This document shows, in pieces, positions 1 to 6,646 of a DNA stretch of 15,986 nucleotides. Position 1 is the stretch's first letter, and each line of letters opens with the position of its first letter. The translations under genes were made by a program, and so were the position numbers. Origin of the DNA: an uncultured beta proteobacterium (GTDB lineage Bacteria; Pseudomonadota; Gammaproteobacteria; Burkholderiales; Burkholderiaceae_C); NCBI GenBank assembly GCA_903886165.1, contig CAISLL010000151.1, positions 1 to 15,986 of the forward strand, in the 5' to 3' direction. Under the pieces are notes generated by a model, which had not been told where the DNA came from, did not search any database, and worked only from the letters and a program-made list of their open reading frames with translations.

Positions 1-1
1 G

Positions 2-391
2 GGTGAAACACACCTCCCCTTCTTTGCCGGCTACCTGCTCAGCTTCGAATACCTGAAAGACGTGGCCGACGTGCTGGGGGACACCTTGAGCGCCGGCGGC
101 AAGTACTTCCTGTTTTGCAACAACATTGATCTGTCGAAAAGGTACCAGGTACCCTACAACGGCGCCATGTTCTACGTGCTGCCAATTGACGAGTCCACCG
201 TCTACAACGAACTGCTGGACCTTTTCTACCTTGAAAAAAATGACCTCAAGAAAAAGGACACCGCCGGCAAGCTCGACGCCGTGGCCGATGCCGCACTGAA
301 ATTCAATGCCGTCTTCGAGACCATCACTTACGCACAAGGCCTCGCACTGATGGGGCCGGTACGCAACCCGAACGAAAACCGCCCGGTTTGA
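2..391 (+). CDS. Unrecognised protein, 3' part only
   Basis: An open frame runs in from the left edge and stops with TGA at 389-391, leaving 129 residues. The true start is outside the window; the internal GTG at 62 is only an in-frame valine. The readable part is soluble, with a hydrophobic and aromatic patch (FFAGYLLSFEYL near its left end), then FLFCNNIDLSKRYQ and AMFYVLPIDEST. A lysine-rich, probably helical stretch follows (EKNDLKKKD). I see no signal peptide, no membrane segment and no metal motif, with one cysteine. Codon use is GC3-rich like the neighbours and the frame has no interruptions, so it is probably a real gene. I do not recognise the family. It ends 133 bases before draT on the same strand, so it could be upstream in the same transcript, but the gap is full of hairpins. 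Confidence 0.6.
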   Translation, partial: GETHLPFFAGYLLSFEYLKDVADVLGDTLSAGGKYFLFCNNIDLSKRYQVPYNGAMFYVLPIDESTVYNELLDLFYLEKNDLKKKDTAGKLDAVADAALKFNAVFETITYAQGLALMGPVRNPNENRPV

Positions 392-509
392 TCGGTGTCT
401 TCCTGCTGCGCACCCCGATCTCAACGCTGCGATGCTCGCCCTACGGGAGTAGGGCTGCGCTTCTCGCATTGACCTCGGGTCGCTCGCGACGGAATCCATC
501 CGATCAAAC
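386..509. repeat. Hairpin-rich intergenic element with 10-bp terminal inverted repeats
   Basis: The gap before draT is framed by a perfect 10-bp inverted repeat, GTTTGATCGG at 386-395 and CCGATCAAAC at 500-509. The left arm overlaps the stop codon of the upstream gene. Inside are a perfect 7-bp stem with a GGGA loop (GCCCTAC 438-444, GTAGGGC 449-455), an outer TGCGA/TCGCA pair (428-432, 464-468) and a short GTCGCTCGCGAC palindrome (479-490). A further near-match pairs 390-397 with 411-420. The layout suggests a REP/MITE-like dispersed element or a folded terminator/leader. No T-tract follows the main stem, which argues against a classical Rho-independent terminator. Confidence 0.5.
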
Positions 510-524
510 ACCCAATCAATTAAC

Positions 525-1370
525 ATGATCGTGGACGATGTCCTTGAACAGTCTGCGCGCTGGTACGGCACCAACCTGGTGGGGGTACCTGCGCGCGTGC
601 TGGCCAGCACCGGGTTCAATGCCCATCCACGGGCACTGGCCATTGCCGGCACCTTTGAAGCCCATCAAGAGTTGTTCATGCAACTTGAACGCAGCCAGGA
701 CATGCATGAGGCACGCGAGGTGTTTGTGACCTACCTGAGCAACACCTTTGGCCTGCGCAAGCCGGAACCGCATGAATTGGCCAGCTTGGCGCCGGCGGCG
801 CAGCGGCACTGGCGCAACAGTTGGCGCAGGCTGCTGCAAGGCTGGGGCATGGACGCCAATGGCCCGGCAGGTGCTGTGCTGAAAGGCTGGGTGGAAAGCC
901 GCTTTGGCCTGGCCCCGAGTTACCACAAGGCCGTGCTGGCACGTTTTCCGTCCGAGGCGTGGATGACCTACGTGCAGGAAAAAGCCGCCAGCCGCCACAA
1001 CAACAACAACATTTACCAGCAGCTTGACCTGCTTTACGAGTTTTGCCAATGGGCCTTGCGCCGGCTGCGCACCCAGGGCAAAGCCGCTGCACTGCACCTC
1101 AAACTATGGCGCGGCAGTAACCAGTGTGAAGAACAAGTGATTGCCGGTCGACTGCAAAACCGCCGCTGCACGGTGCGTCTGAACAACCTGGTTTCTTTCA
1201 GCCTGTCAGCCACCGATGCCTCCTGCTTCGGGGACTGGGTGTTTGAAGTGCAGGTACCCATGTGCAAGGTACTGGTGTTTCCTGACCTGCTGCCCGGCCA
1301 GGTACTGCAAGGCGAGCAGGAAGTGCTGGCGCTGGGCGGCGACTACGAAGTGATGGCCCGGTATGAATGA
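525..1370 (+). CDS. draT: NAD+-dinitrogen-reductase ADP-ribosyltransferase (DraT)
   Basis: DraT switches nitrogenase off by transferring ADP-ribose from NAD+ to an arginine of the Fe protein (NifH), in response to ammonium, darkness or energy loss. The 281-residue product fits the family length. The N-terminal TNLVGVPARVLASTGFNAHP block matches my memory of DraT. The ADP-ribosyltransferase R-S-E triad is visible: Arg196 in LWRGSN, Ser224-Phe225-Ser226 in LVSFSLS, and the ExE signature Glu264-Gln265-Glu266 in LQGEQEVLALGG. The order and spacing suggest an active enzyme. A run of four AAC codons (HNNNNIY) is a harmless oddity. The ATG at 525 has no clear Shine-Dalgarno sequence; a GTG at 531 is an alternative. 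The 3' end overlaps draG by 8 bases, so the two are probably translationally coupled. Confidence 0.93.
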   Translation: MIVDDVLEQSARWYGTNLVGVPARVLASTGFNAHPRALAIAGTFEAHQELFMQLERSQDMHEAREVFVTYLSNTFGLRKPEPHELASLAPAAQRHWRNSWRRLLQGWGMDANGPAGAVLKGWVESRFGLAPSYHKAVLARFPSEAWMTYVQEKAASRHNNNNIYQQLDLLYEFCQWALRRLRTQGKAAALHLKLWRGSNQCEEQVIAGRLQNRRCTVRLNNLVSFSLSATDASCFGDWVFEVQVPMCKVLVFPDLLPGQVLQGEQEVLALGGDYEVMARYE

Positions 1371-2298
1371 ACTTCATGACCGCGCGCTGGGTGCTTACCT
1401 GGGTTTTGCCATGGGCGATGCGCTGGGTGCCACGGTGGAATTCATGCGCCCGCGCGAGATTGCCGTCCAATATGGCGTGCACCGCGACATCATCGGCCGG
1501 GGCTGGTTGAAACTCGCCGCTGGTCAGGTCACAGACGACACCACCATGAGCCTGGCGCTGGGTGACGCCTTGCTGCAGGGTGGACCTGAAGCCATCAGCC
1601 AGCACGCCGCAGGCGATGACACCCTGATTCGAGTCATTGGCGACGCCTATGTGCGTTGGTTCAAGGGCAAACCGGTGGACTGTGGCAACACCTGCCGCCG
1701 CGGCATCCTGCGCTACATGCACGAAGGCACGCTGGCGGGAGAATTCAACCCTGGCGATGGCGGCAACGGCGCGTTGATGCGCAACCTGCCTGCCGTGCTG
1801 GCGACCCTGGGCGACGATGCGGCGTTTGAACGCCTGTCCATTGCCCAGGCGCGTCTGACACACCACCACCCGCTTTCTGATTCGGCCACCCTGGGCCTGG
1901 GGCGCCTGCTCGGCTTGCTGCTGAACGGCCTTGACCACAACACCTGCCAACTTTGGGTCAAGCGGTGGGCGGCAGACAACCGGGCCTTTTCCTTCACCCC
2001 CTACCGCGGCTACGCCACTGCCTATGTGGTGGACACCGTGCAGACGGTGCTGCATTACCTCACAAAGTCTGAAGATTTTGAGACTACCCTGATTGCCACC
2101 GTGAACCAGGGCGACGATGCCGACACCACCGGCGCACTGGTCGGCATGCTGGCGGGTGCCCGCTGCGGTGCCACTCAACTGCCCCAGCGCTGGTTGCGCC
2201 GCCTGCAGCCAGATACCGTTCAGGCCATCACCCATCAGACCACCAGCCTGCTGGCGCTGGCGCACCCCCAACCCTCACCACCATCCGTCCCACCGTGA
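1363..2298 (+). CDS. draG: ADP-ribosyl-[dinitrogen reductase] hydrolase (DraG)
   Basis: DraG reverses DraT by hydrolysing ADP-ribose from the modified Fe-protein arginine, reactivating nitrogenase. It belongs to the ADP-ribosylglycohydrolase family, which uses a binuclear Mn/Mg centre. Both metal-binding signatures are present: Thr57-Asp58-Asp59-Thr60-Thr61 near the N-terminus, and Asn248-Gln-Gly-Asp251-Asp252-Ala-Asp254-Thr255-Thr256 near the C-terminus. The N-terminal AYLGFAMGDALGATVEFM is the usual start of the fold. The protein has 311 residues, slightly longer than typical (about 295). The excess is a proline-rich C-terminal tail (HPQPSPPSVPP) of doubtful function. It starts inside the end of draT, and nifO begins 15 bases after it, so it is the second gene of a draT-draG-nifO-fmdB operon. 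Confidence 0.94.
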   Translation: MNELHDRALGAYLGFAMGDALGATVEFMRPREIAVQYGVHRDIIGRGWLKLAAGQVTDDTTMSLALGDALLQGGPEAISQHAAGDDTLIRVIGDAYVRWFKGKPVDCGNTCRRGILRYMHEGTLAGEFNPGDGGNGALMRNLPAVLATLGDDAAFERLSIAQARLTHHHPLSDSATLGLGRLLGLLLNGLDHNTCQLWVKRWAADNRAFSFTPYRGYATAYVVDTVQTVLHYLTKSEDFETTLIATVNQGDDADTTGALVGMLAGARCGATQLPQRWLRRLQPDTVQAITHQTTSLLALAHPQPSPPSVPP

Positions 2299-2313
2299 CC
2301 GTAGGACTTCCTC

Positions 2314-2742
2314 ATGACCCACCTTGTGTTTTTTGAAAAGCCGGGCTGCGCTGGCAATGCACGCCAGCGCGCCGTACTGGAATCGGCAGGCCACACCCTG
2401 GACCGGCGCAACCTGCTGACCACCCAGTGGACCACCGAGGGCCTGCTCATCTTTCTGGGGCACCTACCGGTTCCCGACTGGTTCAACCGAGTCGCGCCGA
2501 AAATCAAAAGCGGCGACGTTCAACCCGATGTGCTGGACGCGCAGGCGGCACTGGCGCTGTTACTCAAGGAGCCGCTGCTGATTCGCCGACCGCTGATGCA
2601 ACGCAGTGACAACGCCAGTTGTCATGTCGGCTTTGAAGCAGCCGCCGTTGATGCCTGGATCGGACTTGGCATAAACCATGCTTCCAATAACTCTCTGGAA
2701 GGCTGCGCCTCGTCCACCGAATCGTGTGCCACTCCCGTTTGA
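2314..2742 (+). CDS. nifO: ArsC-like nitrogenase-associated protein (NifO type)
   Basis: This 142-residue protein has the thioredoxin-like ArsC fold start, HLVFFEKPGCAGNARQ, with a single candidate catalytic cysteine at Cys12. The later segments LLTTQWTTEGLLIFLG and LLKEPLLIRRPLMQ follow the pattern of the nitrogenase-associated ArsC subfamily that includes Azotobacter NifO. NifO is linked to molybdenum allocation and nitrate effects on nitrogenase; its biochemical activity is not settled. In Rhodospirillum a small gene called draB sits downstream of draTG, and this gene occupies the same place. It lies 15 bases after draG and 18 bases before the zinc-ribbon gene, so it is surely cotranscribed. 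It is unlikely to be a true arsenate reductase, because no ars genes are nearby. The C-terminal 40 residues look poorly conserved. Confidence 0.75.
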   Translation: MTHLVFFEKPGCAGNARQRAVLESAGHTLDRRNLLTTQWTTEGLLIFLGHLPVPDWFNRVAPKIKSGDVQPDVLDAQAALALLLKEPLLIRRPLMQRSDNASCHVGFEAAAVDAWIGLGINHASNNSLEGCASSTESCATPV

Positions 2743-2760
2743 ACCCCCTGGAGAGCCTCA

Positions 2761-3012
2761 ATGCCCATCTACGACTACAACTGTCAAGCCTGCGGACACC
2801 CTTTCGAGGCATTGGTGCGCGCGCAAACCACACCAGTTTGCCCCGAATGTGGTAGCGCCGCGCTGGAGAAACGCGTCTCGAGCATCGCACCGGCGGGCAA
2901 GATCGAAGCCATCCGCATGGCCCACCGCCGCGTCGCGGCTGCCCAAGGGCATTTCGATCACTACAGCCCATCGGACAAGGCCAAATTGCTGCAGGGCAAG
3001 AAAAACATCTGA
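2761..3012 (+). CDS. FmdB-family small zinc-ribbon protein
   Basis: An 83-residue protein with the classic FmdB/CxxC_CxxC_SSSS start MPIYDYNCQACG. The four zinc ligands are Cys8, Cys11, Cys27 and Cys30 (CPECG), followed by the usual Ser-containing LEKRVSSIAP. The remaining half is basic, probably helical and without a recognised domain. The name comes from a putative regulator of formamidase in Methylophilus; most members have no proven role. Here it follows nifO by 18 bases and has its own Shine-Dalgarno (GGAGAG at 2750-2755), so it is the last gene of the draTG operon. That position suggests a part in nitrogenase regulation or maturation, which is inference only. Confidence 0.8.
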   Translation: MPIYDYNCQACGHPFEALVRAQTTPVCPECGSAALEKRVSSIAPAGKIEAIRMAHRRVAAAQGHFDHYSPSDKAKLLQGKKNI

Positions 3013-3054
3013 TGGGCATCATCTTCAAGACCCCGACCGACTGCGCCTGCGCCG

Positions 3055-3083
3055 TTGGTAATGCTATCAAAATCAGCTATCCT
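3055..3083 (+). promoter_or_regulatory. Possible sigma-70 promoter of the toxin-antitoxin pair
   Basis: TTGGTA at 3055-3060 and TATCCT at 3078-3083 are separated by 17 bases, each matching four of six consensus positions. The -10 overlaps the left arm of the inverted repeat at 3081-3105, as expected for an autorepressed promoter. Weak matches, so only a candidate. Confidence 0.3.
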
Positions 3084-3105
3084 TACATAAATTGCTTATG
3101 TAAGG
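3081..3105. promoter_or_regulatory. Perfect 10-bp inverted repeat, likely operator of the antitoxin
   Basis: CCTTACATAA (3081-3090) and TTATGTAAGG (3096-3105) are exact reverse complements separated by ATTGC. The right arm supplies the AAGGAGG Shine-Dalgarno of the antitoxin gene that starts at 3113, and the left arm overlaps a possible -10. AbrB/MazE-type antitoxins usually bind such dyads and repress their own operon. In mRNA the repeat could also fold and hide the ribosome-binding site. Confidence 0.6.
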
Positions 3106-3112
3106 AGGTGCA

Positions 3113-3334
3113 ATGCCTGAATCCACCATGACTGTCAAAGGCCAGACCACCGTGCCACAGGCGATACGTGATGCGCTGCATACACAACCTGGAAGCCGGT
3201 TGACCTGGAACCTGATGCCGGATGGGGCGGCAATAGTTCGCGCCAAAACCAAGTCTGTACTTGATCTGGCAGGCATGCTCAAGGCGCCACCCGGGAAAAA
3301 AGTCAGCATTGAAGACATGTATCCGTGGCGTTGA
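3113..3334 (+). CDS. AbrB/MazE-type antitoxin
   Basis: A 73-residue protein whose first 45 residues form a SpoVT/AbrB swapped-hairpin DNA-binding domain (STMTVKGQTTVPQAIRDAL, then GSRLTWNLMPDGAAIV). The C-terminal part (LAGMLKAPPGKKVSIEDMY) resembles the toxin-wrapping tail of VapB antitoxins. The ATG at 3113 is fixed by a strong AAGGAGG six bases upstream. It would neutralise the PIN toxin encoded 10 bases downstream and repress the operon through the inverted repeat at 3081-3105. Because that toxin gene carries a premature stop, the antitoxin may now be an orphan. The pair looks less GC-rich than its neighbours, which fits acquisition by transfer. Confidence 0.85.
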   Translation: MPESTMTVKGQTTVPQAIRDALHTQPGSRLTWNLMPDGAAIVRAKTKSVLDLAGMLKAPPGKKVSIEDMYPWR

Positions 3335-3344
3335 GGGTTTAACC

Positions 3345-3746
3345 ATGGCGGCTCTTGATACCAATGTTCTCGTTCGTTTCCTGGTTCAGGATGACCCCAA
3401 ACAGGGATTGCTGGCCAGGGAGCTGATTCGATAAATCCTGGCAAAAGGTGAGCCTATCTATGTTCCTGTGACGGTGATGCTTGAATTGGAGTGGGTCCTG
3501 AGATCAAATTTTGGCTTTGACAAAGCACAAATTATTCTCACACTATCAAGCTTGCTCGCGACGTCTGAGTTGTCTTTTGAGTCCGAAACTGCCGTGGAAG
3601 TGGCGGTTGAACTGTTCAGGCAACACAAGGCTGATTTCTCGGATTGCATTCACATCGCCTTAAGCCACGCTGCTGGCATGGCACCGATGTGGACCTTCGA
3701 TCGAACTACGTCGAGAGTGGGTGGCGCCACATTGCTTTCGGATTGA
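3345..3746 (+). pseudogene. VapC-type PIN-domain toxin interrupted by an in-frame stop
   Basis: Reading from the ATG at 3345, codons 1-29 give the PIN start (MAALDTNVLVRFLVQDDPK). Codon 30 is TAA (3432-3434), and the same frame then continues to TGA at 3744-3746. Read through, the product would be 133 residues, the normal VapC length. It would keep the four acidic PIN residues: Asp5, Glu47, Asp100 (FSDCIHIALS) and Asp119 (WTFDRTTS). So this is one nonsense mutation in an otherwise intact RNase toxin, compatible with CAA to TAA; a sequencing error is possible. Restarting at Met42 would lose Asp5 and probably give an inactive protein. The gene follows the antitoxin by 10 bases. Confidence 0.82.
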
Positions 3747-3896
3747 ATGACACAGGAAATGTGATCAAACCATAGCACGTGCTGAGCCGATCCAGCCGCG
3801 GCGCGTCTTCCACTTGCGGCTCGTCCAACACCTAAACTGCACAAGGTCAACCCACGGCCTGACCTGACCCTGTTCACACCATTGAAAGGACTAAAA

Positions 3897-4925
3897 ATGA
3901 CCACACCCATTCAAGCCACGCTGATTCCCGGCGACGGCATTGGCCCAGAAATTGTTGACGCCACCGTGGCGGCGCTGGACGCACTGGGCGCACCGTTTGA
4001 GTGGGACCGCCAGATTGCCGGGCTGGGCGGTGTGCAAGCCTGCGGCGACCCCCTGCCCGAGGCCACGCTGCAAAGCATCCGGCGCACCCGCCTCGCGCTC
4101 AAGGGTCCGCTGGAGACACCCACCGGCGGCGGTTACCGGTCTTCCAACGTGCGCTTGCGTGAAGAGTTTCAGCTGTATGCCAATTTGCGGCCGGCGCGCA
4201 CCATCGTTCCCGGTGGCCGTTTCGACAAGATTGATCTGGTGGTGGTGCGTGAAAACCTGGAAGGCCTGTACATCGGCCACGAACACTATGTGAAGATTGA
4301 CAACGACCCGCACGCCGTGGCCATGGCCACCGGCATCAACACCCGCGCGGGTGGGCGGCGCCTGCTCGAATTTGCCTTTGACCATGCGGTGGCCACAGGC
4401 CGCAAAAAAGTCACCATCGTGCACAAGGCCAACATCATGAAGGCGCTGACCGGCCTCTTTCTGGAAACCGGTCTGGAGTTGTACGAGAGCAAGTACAAGG
4501 GTAAGTTTGAGTTGGACACCGTCATCATTGATGCCTGCGCCATGAAGCTTGTGCTCAACCCCTGGCAGTTCGACATGCTGGTCACCACGAACCTGTTTGG
4601 CGACATCCTGTCGGACCTGGTGGCGGGGCTGGTGGGTGGCTTGGGCATTGCTCCAGGCGCCAACATTGGCACCGATGCGGCCATTTTTGAAGCGGTACAT
4701 GGCTCTGCACCCGACATCGCCGGCAAAGGCTTGGCCAACCCGATTGCCCTGATGCTGGCCGCAGCCATGATGCTCGACCACGTCAAACTGCCCGACATGG
4801 CCACCAAATTACGCACCGCCATTGACGACACCCTCAACATCGACAAGGTCCGAACCGGCGATCTGGGTGGCAAAGCCGGTACCGCCGAATTCACCAAGGC
4901 AGTGGTTAGCCGGATCCGCAGCTGA
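3897..4925 (+). CDS. NAD-type isocitrate dehydrogenase
   Basis: A beta-decarboxylating dehydrogenase of 342 residues that probably oxidises isocitrate to 2-oxoglutarate in the TCA cycle. Visible signatures are LIPGDGIGPEI at 9-19, the substrate phosphate/carboxylate loop Ser82-x-Asn84-x-x-Leu-Arg88, LVVVRENLEGLYIG, the metal-site block NLFGDILSDLVAGLVGG, and HGSAPDIAGKG. In the last motif Asp273-Ile274 stands where NADP enzymes have Lys-Tyr, pointing to NAD+. Isopropylmalate or tartrate dehydrogenase are the alternatives; the SxNxxLR loop favours isocitrate. I chose the ATG at 3897 over 3882 because GAAAGGA lies at a proper distance and the protein then starts like its homologues. The last third is duplicated at 8649-8825. 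2-oxoglutarate links it to nitrogen metabolism, but it may simply be a housekeeping gene. Confidence 0.85.
   Translation: MTTPIQATLIPGDGIGPEIVDATVAALDALGAPFEWDRQIAGLGGVQACGDPLPEATLQSIRRTRLALKGPLETPTGGGYRSSNVRLREEFQLYANLRPARTIVPGGRFDKIDLVVVRENLEGLYIGHEHYVKIDNDPHAVAMATGINTRAGGRRLLEFAFDHAVATGRKKVTIVHKANIMKALTGLFLETGLELYESKYKGKFELDTVIIDACAMKLVLNPWQFDMLVTTNLFGDILSDLVAGLVGGLGIAPGANIGTDAAIFEAVHGSAPDIAGKGLANPIALMLAAAMMLDHVKLPDMATKLRTAIDDTLNIDKVRTGDLGGKAGTAEFTKAVVSRIRS
4683..4859 (+). repeat. 177-bp direct repeat, copy 1 (inside idh)
   Basis: This segment of the intact isocitrate dehydrogenase gene recurs at 8649-8825 in the same orientation with no gaps. I count 15 mismatches in 177 bases (about 91.5% identity), of which 13 are synonymous. 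The two amino-acid changes are Met to Val and Ile to Val. Confidence 0.95.
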
Positions 4926-4969
4926 ACCGTCCATCAATCGACTCATCCATTCCTTACCAGAAAGGCATG

Positions 4970-5025
4970 GATGCTATTTATTGAGTAGCACTTCGTGCAA
5001 TATTTAAAAGGGCTTCAAGCCTAAA
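4970..5025. terminator. Hairpins between convergent idh and lysR
   Basis: Two small palindromes lie between the convergent genes: GCACTTCGTGC (4988-4998), followed by AATATTTA on the + strand, and GGCTTCAAGCC (5011-5021), followed by CTTTT on the - strand. They could end transcription from both sides. The A/T-rich segment with its GCTA...TAGC pairing also resembles dispersed intergenic elements I recall from Comamonadaceae. Stems are short, so support is modest. The rest of 4926-5061 holds nothing else except a short TCAATC tandem near 5040. Confidence 0.35.
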
Positions 5026-5061
5026 TAGTCAAAACTTCAATCTCAATCTCAACCCCAAGCC

Positions 5062-5919
5062 TCACCCCGCCAGCCGTTGCAAGTGCGCCCGCATCTGGTC
5101 GGTCAGGCGCTGGGTTAACGTGGGGTCAGCTTTGGCGGACATGGCGAGGATGATGGTCACTGCGGGCAGGGGGTAGAAACCTTGCTCCTGCGTGAGAACG
5201 ATGGAATCTGCGGGTACGCAGCTTTGGGCGACCACCGACACCGCAAAGCCTGCCTGGACCGACGCCTGGATGGCTGACATGCTGCGGCTGGTGCACACGA
5301 TGCGGAACTCCCGCCGGTGCTGGCGCAGCTGGGTCACCGCCCATTTCCTGAAAATGCAGCCCTCGGGGAAAAACGCCACCGGCAGGCAATCCATCTTGTG
5401 CACATCGTGCTGGGCAGATGCCGTCCAGACCACCGATTCAGTTTTCAGCACCGCGCCCTCTTGGGTGTCGGTCTCGGCGGACAGAATGGCCAAATCCAGC
5501 TGTTCATCGGCCAGCATGGGGCGCAGCTCGGCGCTGGGGGCGCACACCACCTCGATATGGGCGCGCGGTGCCACGCGGGCCAACGTGGTCAGCAGCGGGG
5601 TCATCAGCACGGGGATGTAGTCGTCGGGCAAGCCCACCCGCAGCACGCCGCTGATGCCACTCTCCTGAAAATGGGCCAGCGCCTCGCCTTGCAGCGCCAA
5701 AATGCGCCGCGCATACCGCACTAGCTCGTTGCCGTCGTGCGTCAACATCAGTCTGCGCCCCTGGTGCTGCAGCAATTCGCGGCCCAGGGCCTGGGCCAGC
5801 TTGGACAAATGTACGCTCACGGCCGATGGCGTTTTGTGCACCAGCAGCGCTGCGCCTTTGCAACTGCCGGTGTCCGCAAAGGCGACCAGGGTGCGGAGTT
5901 GTTCGGTGTCCAAAAGCAT
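5062..5919 (-). CDS. LysR-family transcriptional regulator
   Basis: A 285-residue LysR-type regulator. Residues 1-60 form the winged helix-turn-helix (LLDTEQLRTLVAFADTGSCKGAALLVHKTPSAVS read in parts, then LSKLAQALGRELLQHQGRRL). A linker helix follows, then the effector-binding domain from about residue 90 (LRVGLPDDYIPVLMTPLL). A Cys replaces the more usual residue after GS in the helix-turn-helix. It is transcribed away from the DUF1185-EthD-aminotransferase genes, the standard LysR arrangement, so it probably controls them and itself from the 139-base shared gap. The effector is unknown; an amino acid or amine is a reasonable guess from the target genes. Confidence 0.92.
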   Translation of the reverse strand: MLLDTEQLRTLVAFADTGSCKGAALLVHKTPSAVSVHLSKLAQALGRELLQHQGRRLMLTHDGNELVRYARRILALQGEALAHFQESGISGVLRVGLPDDYIPVLMTPLLTTLARVAPRAHIEVVCAPSAELRPMLADEQLDLAILSAETDTQEGAVLKTESVVWTASAQHDVHKMDCLPVAFFPEGCIFRKWAVTQLRQHRREFRIVCTSRSMSAIQASVQAGFAVSVVAQSCVPADSIVLTQEQGFYPLPAVTIILAMSAKADPTLTQRLTDQMRAHLQRLAG

Positions 5920-5961
5920 GGTGATGGGTGGCGGAGTTTGCGGTTATCAAAAGGCAAACAG

Positions 5962-5976
5962 TTGAAGAAAATTCAA
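5962..5976. promoter_or_regulatory. Candidate LysR box (TTGAA-N5-TTCAA)
   Basis: A perfect 5-bp dyad, TTGAA at 5962-5966 and TTCAA at 5972-5976, contains the T-N11-A signature (T5963 to A5975). It lies in the divergent gap, 43 bases from the lysR start and 83 bases before the DUF1185 gene, a plausible place for autoregulation and activation. Confidence 0.45.
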
Positions 5977-6058
5977 TTGTGACACGCCAAACATTTGATT
6001 GTCGAAGCTGTTGAGCCCGTTTAAAGTGGTTCGCTTCATCCCCCACCGAACCACCAAC

Positions 6059-6613
6059 ATGCTGAAACTACAGATCAGAAAAATCGTCATCCAGCTCGAA
6101 GAAACCCTGTGCGAGATGGGCCGTGACGTGAACCCGCCGTCCCGCAAAGTCACCGTGGCCGCCGTCATCACCAATCCGTATGCAGGCCAGTATGTGGAGG
6201 ATTTGTCCCCCATGTACGACCTGGGTGCTGAGGTTGGCAAGCTGCTGGCCGAGCGGGGCGTTGCTGCTCTGGGCGTGGCCCCCAACGATGTGCAAAGCTA
6301 TGGCAAGGGCGCCATTGTTGGCACGGCGGGCGAGATTGAACATGCCGCCGCGCTGATTCACCCCAGCTTTGGCGCGCCGGTGCGGGCTGCTGTGTTTGAG
6401 GGCAAGGACATCATCCCTTCCACCAAAAAGATGGGTGGGCCGGGCGCGGTGATTGTGATGCCGGTCACCAACAAGAATCGCATTTGGAACTTTGACGACA
6501 TGGACGCGGCCGAGATCGTGATTCCCGACGCACCCCATGCCAACGAGGTGGTGGTGGCGCTGGTGCTGGGCATCGGTGGGCGGCCACTGCACCGCATCGG
6601 CCCAGCCAAATAG
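6059..6613 (+). CDS. DUF1185 'amino acid synthesis' family protein
   Basis: A 184-residue soluble protein that I assign to PF06684 (DUF1185). It shows LQIRKIVIQLEETLCEMG at the N-terminus, VAAVITNPYAGQYVEDLSPM, the glycine-rich YGKGAIVGTAGEIEHAAAL, and VIVMPVTNKNRIWNFDDMD. Structures in this family have a chorismate-mutase-like fold and were suggested to act in amino-acid metabolism; no reaction is established. Despite the family name, a catabolic role with the nearby aminotransferase is equally possible. I chose the ATG at 6059, which begins the conserved sequence; a TTG at 5999 would add an unsupported 20 residues. It is the first gene of a cassette with the EthD-like and aminotransferase genes and is divergent from lysR. 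Confidence 0.8.
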   Translation: MLKLQIRKIVIQLEETLCEMGRDVNPPSRKVTVAAVITNPYAGQYVEDLSPMYDLGAEVGKLLAERGVAALGVAPNDVQSYGKGAIVGTAGEIEHAAALIHPSFGAPVRAAVFEGKDIIPSTKKMGGPGAVIVMPVTNKNRIWNFDDMDAAEIVIPDAPHANEVVVALVLGIGGRPLHRIGPAK

Positions 6614-6646
6614 CGCACCCGTCATAGACCCATCTCGGAGCACACC

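Noticed and set aside
999..1010. AAC repeat inside draT as a microsatellite or phase-variable tract
   Set aside because: Only four units, of three bases, so slippage would not shift the frame; it encodes Asn in a region where DraT is Asn-rich.
3774..3783. AGCACGTGCT palindrome upstream of idh
   Set aside because: Ten bases of dyad alone in GC-rich DNA are weak evidence, with no second site and no regulator nearby.
5035..5053. TCAATC tandem as a CRISPR or iteron-like repeat
   Set aside because: Too short (about two and a half six-base units), no spacers and no replication gene nearby.
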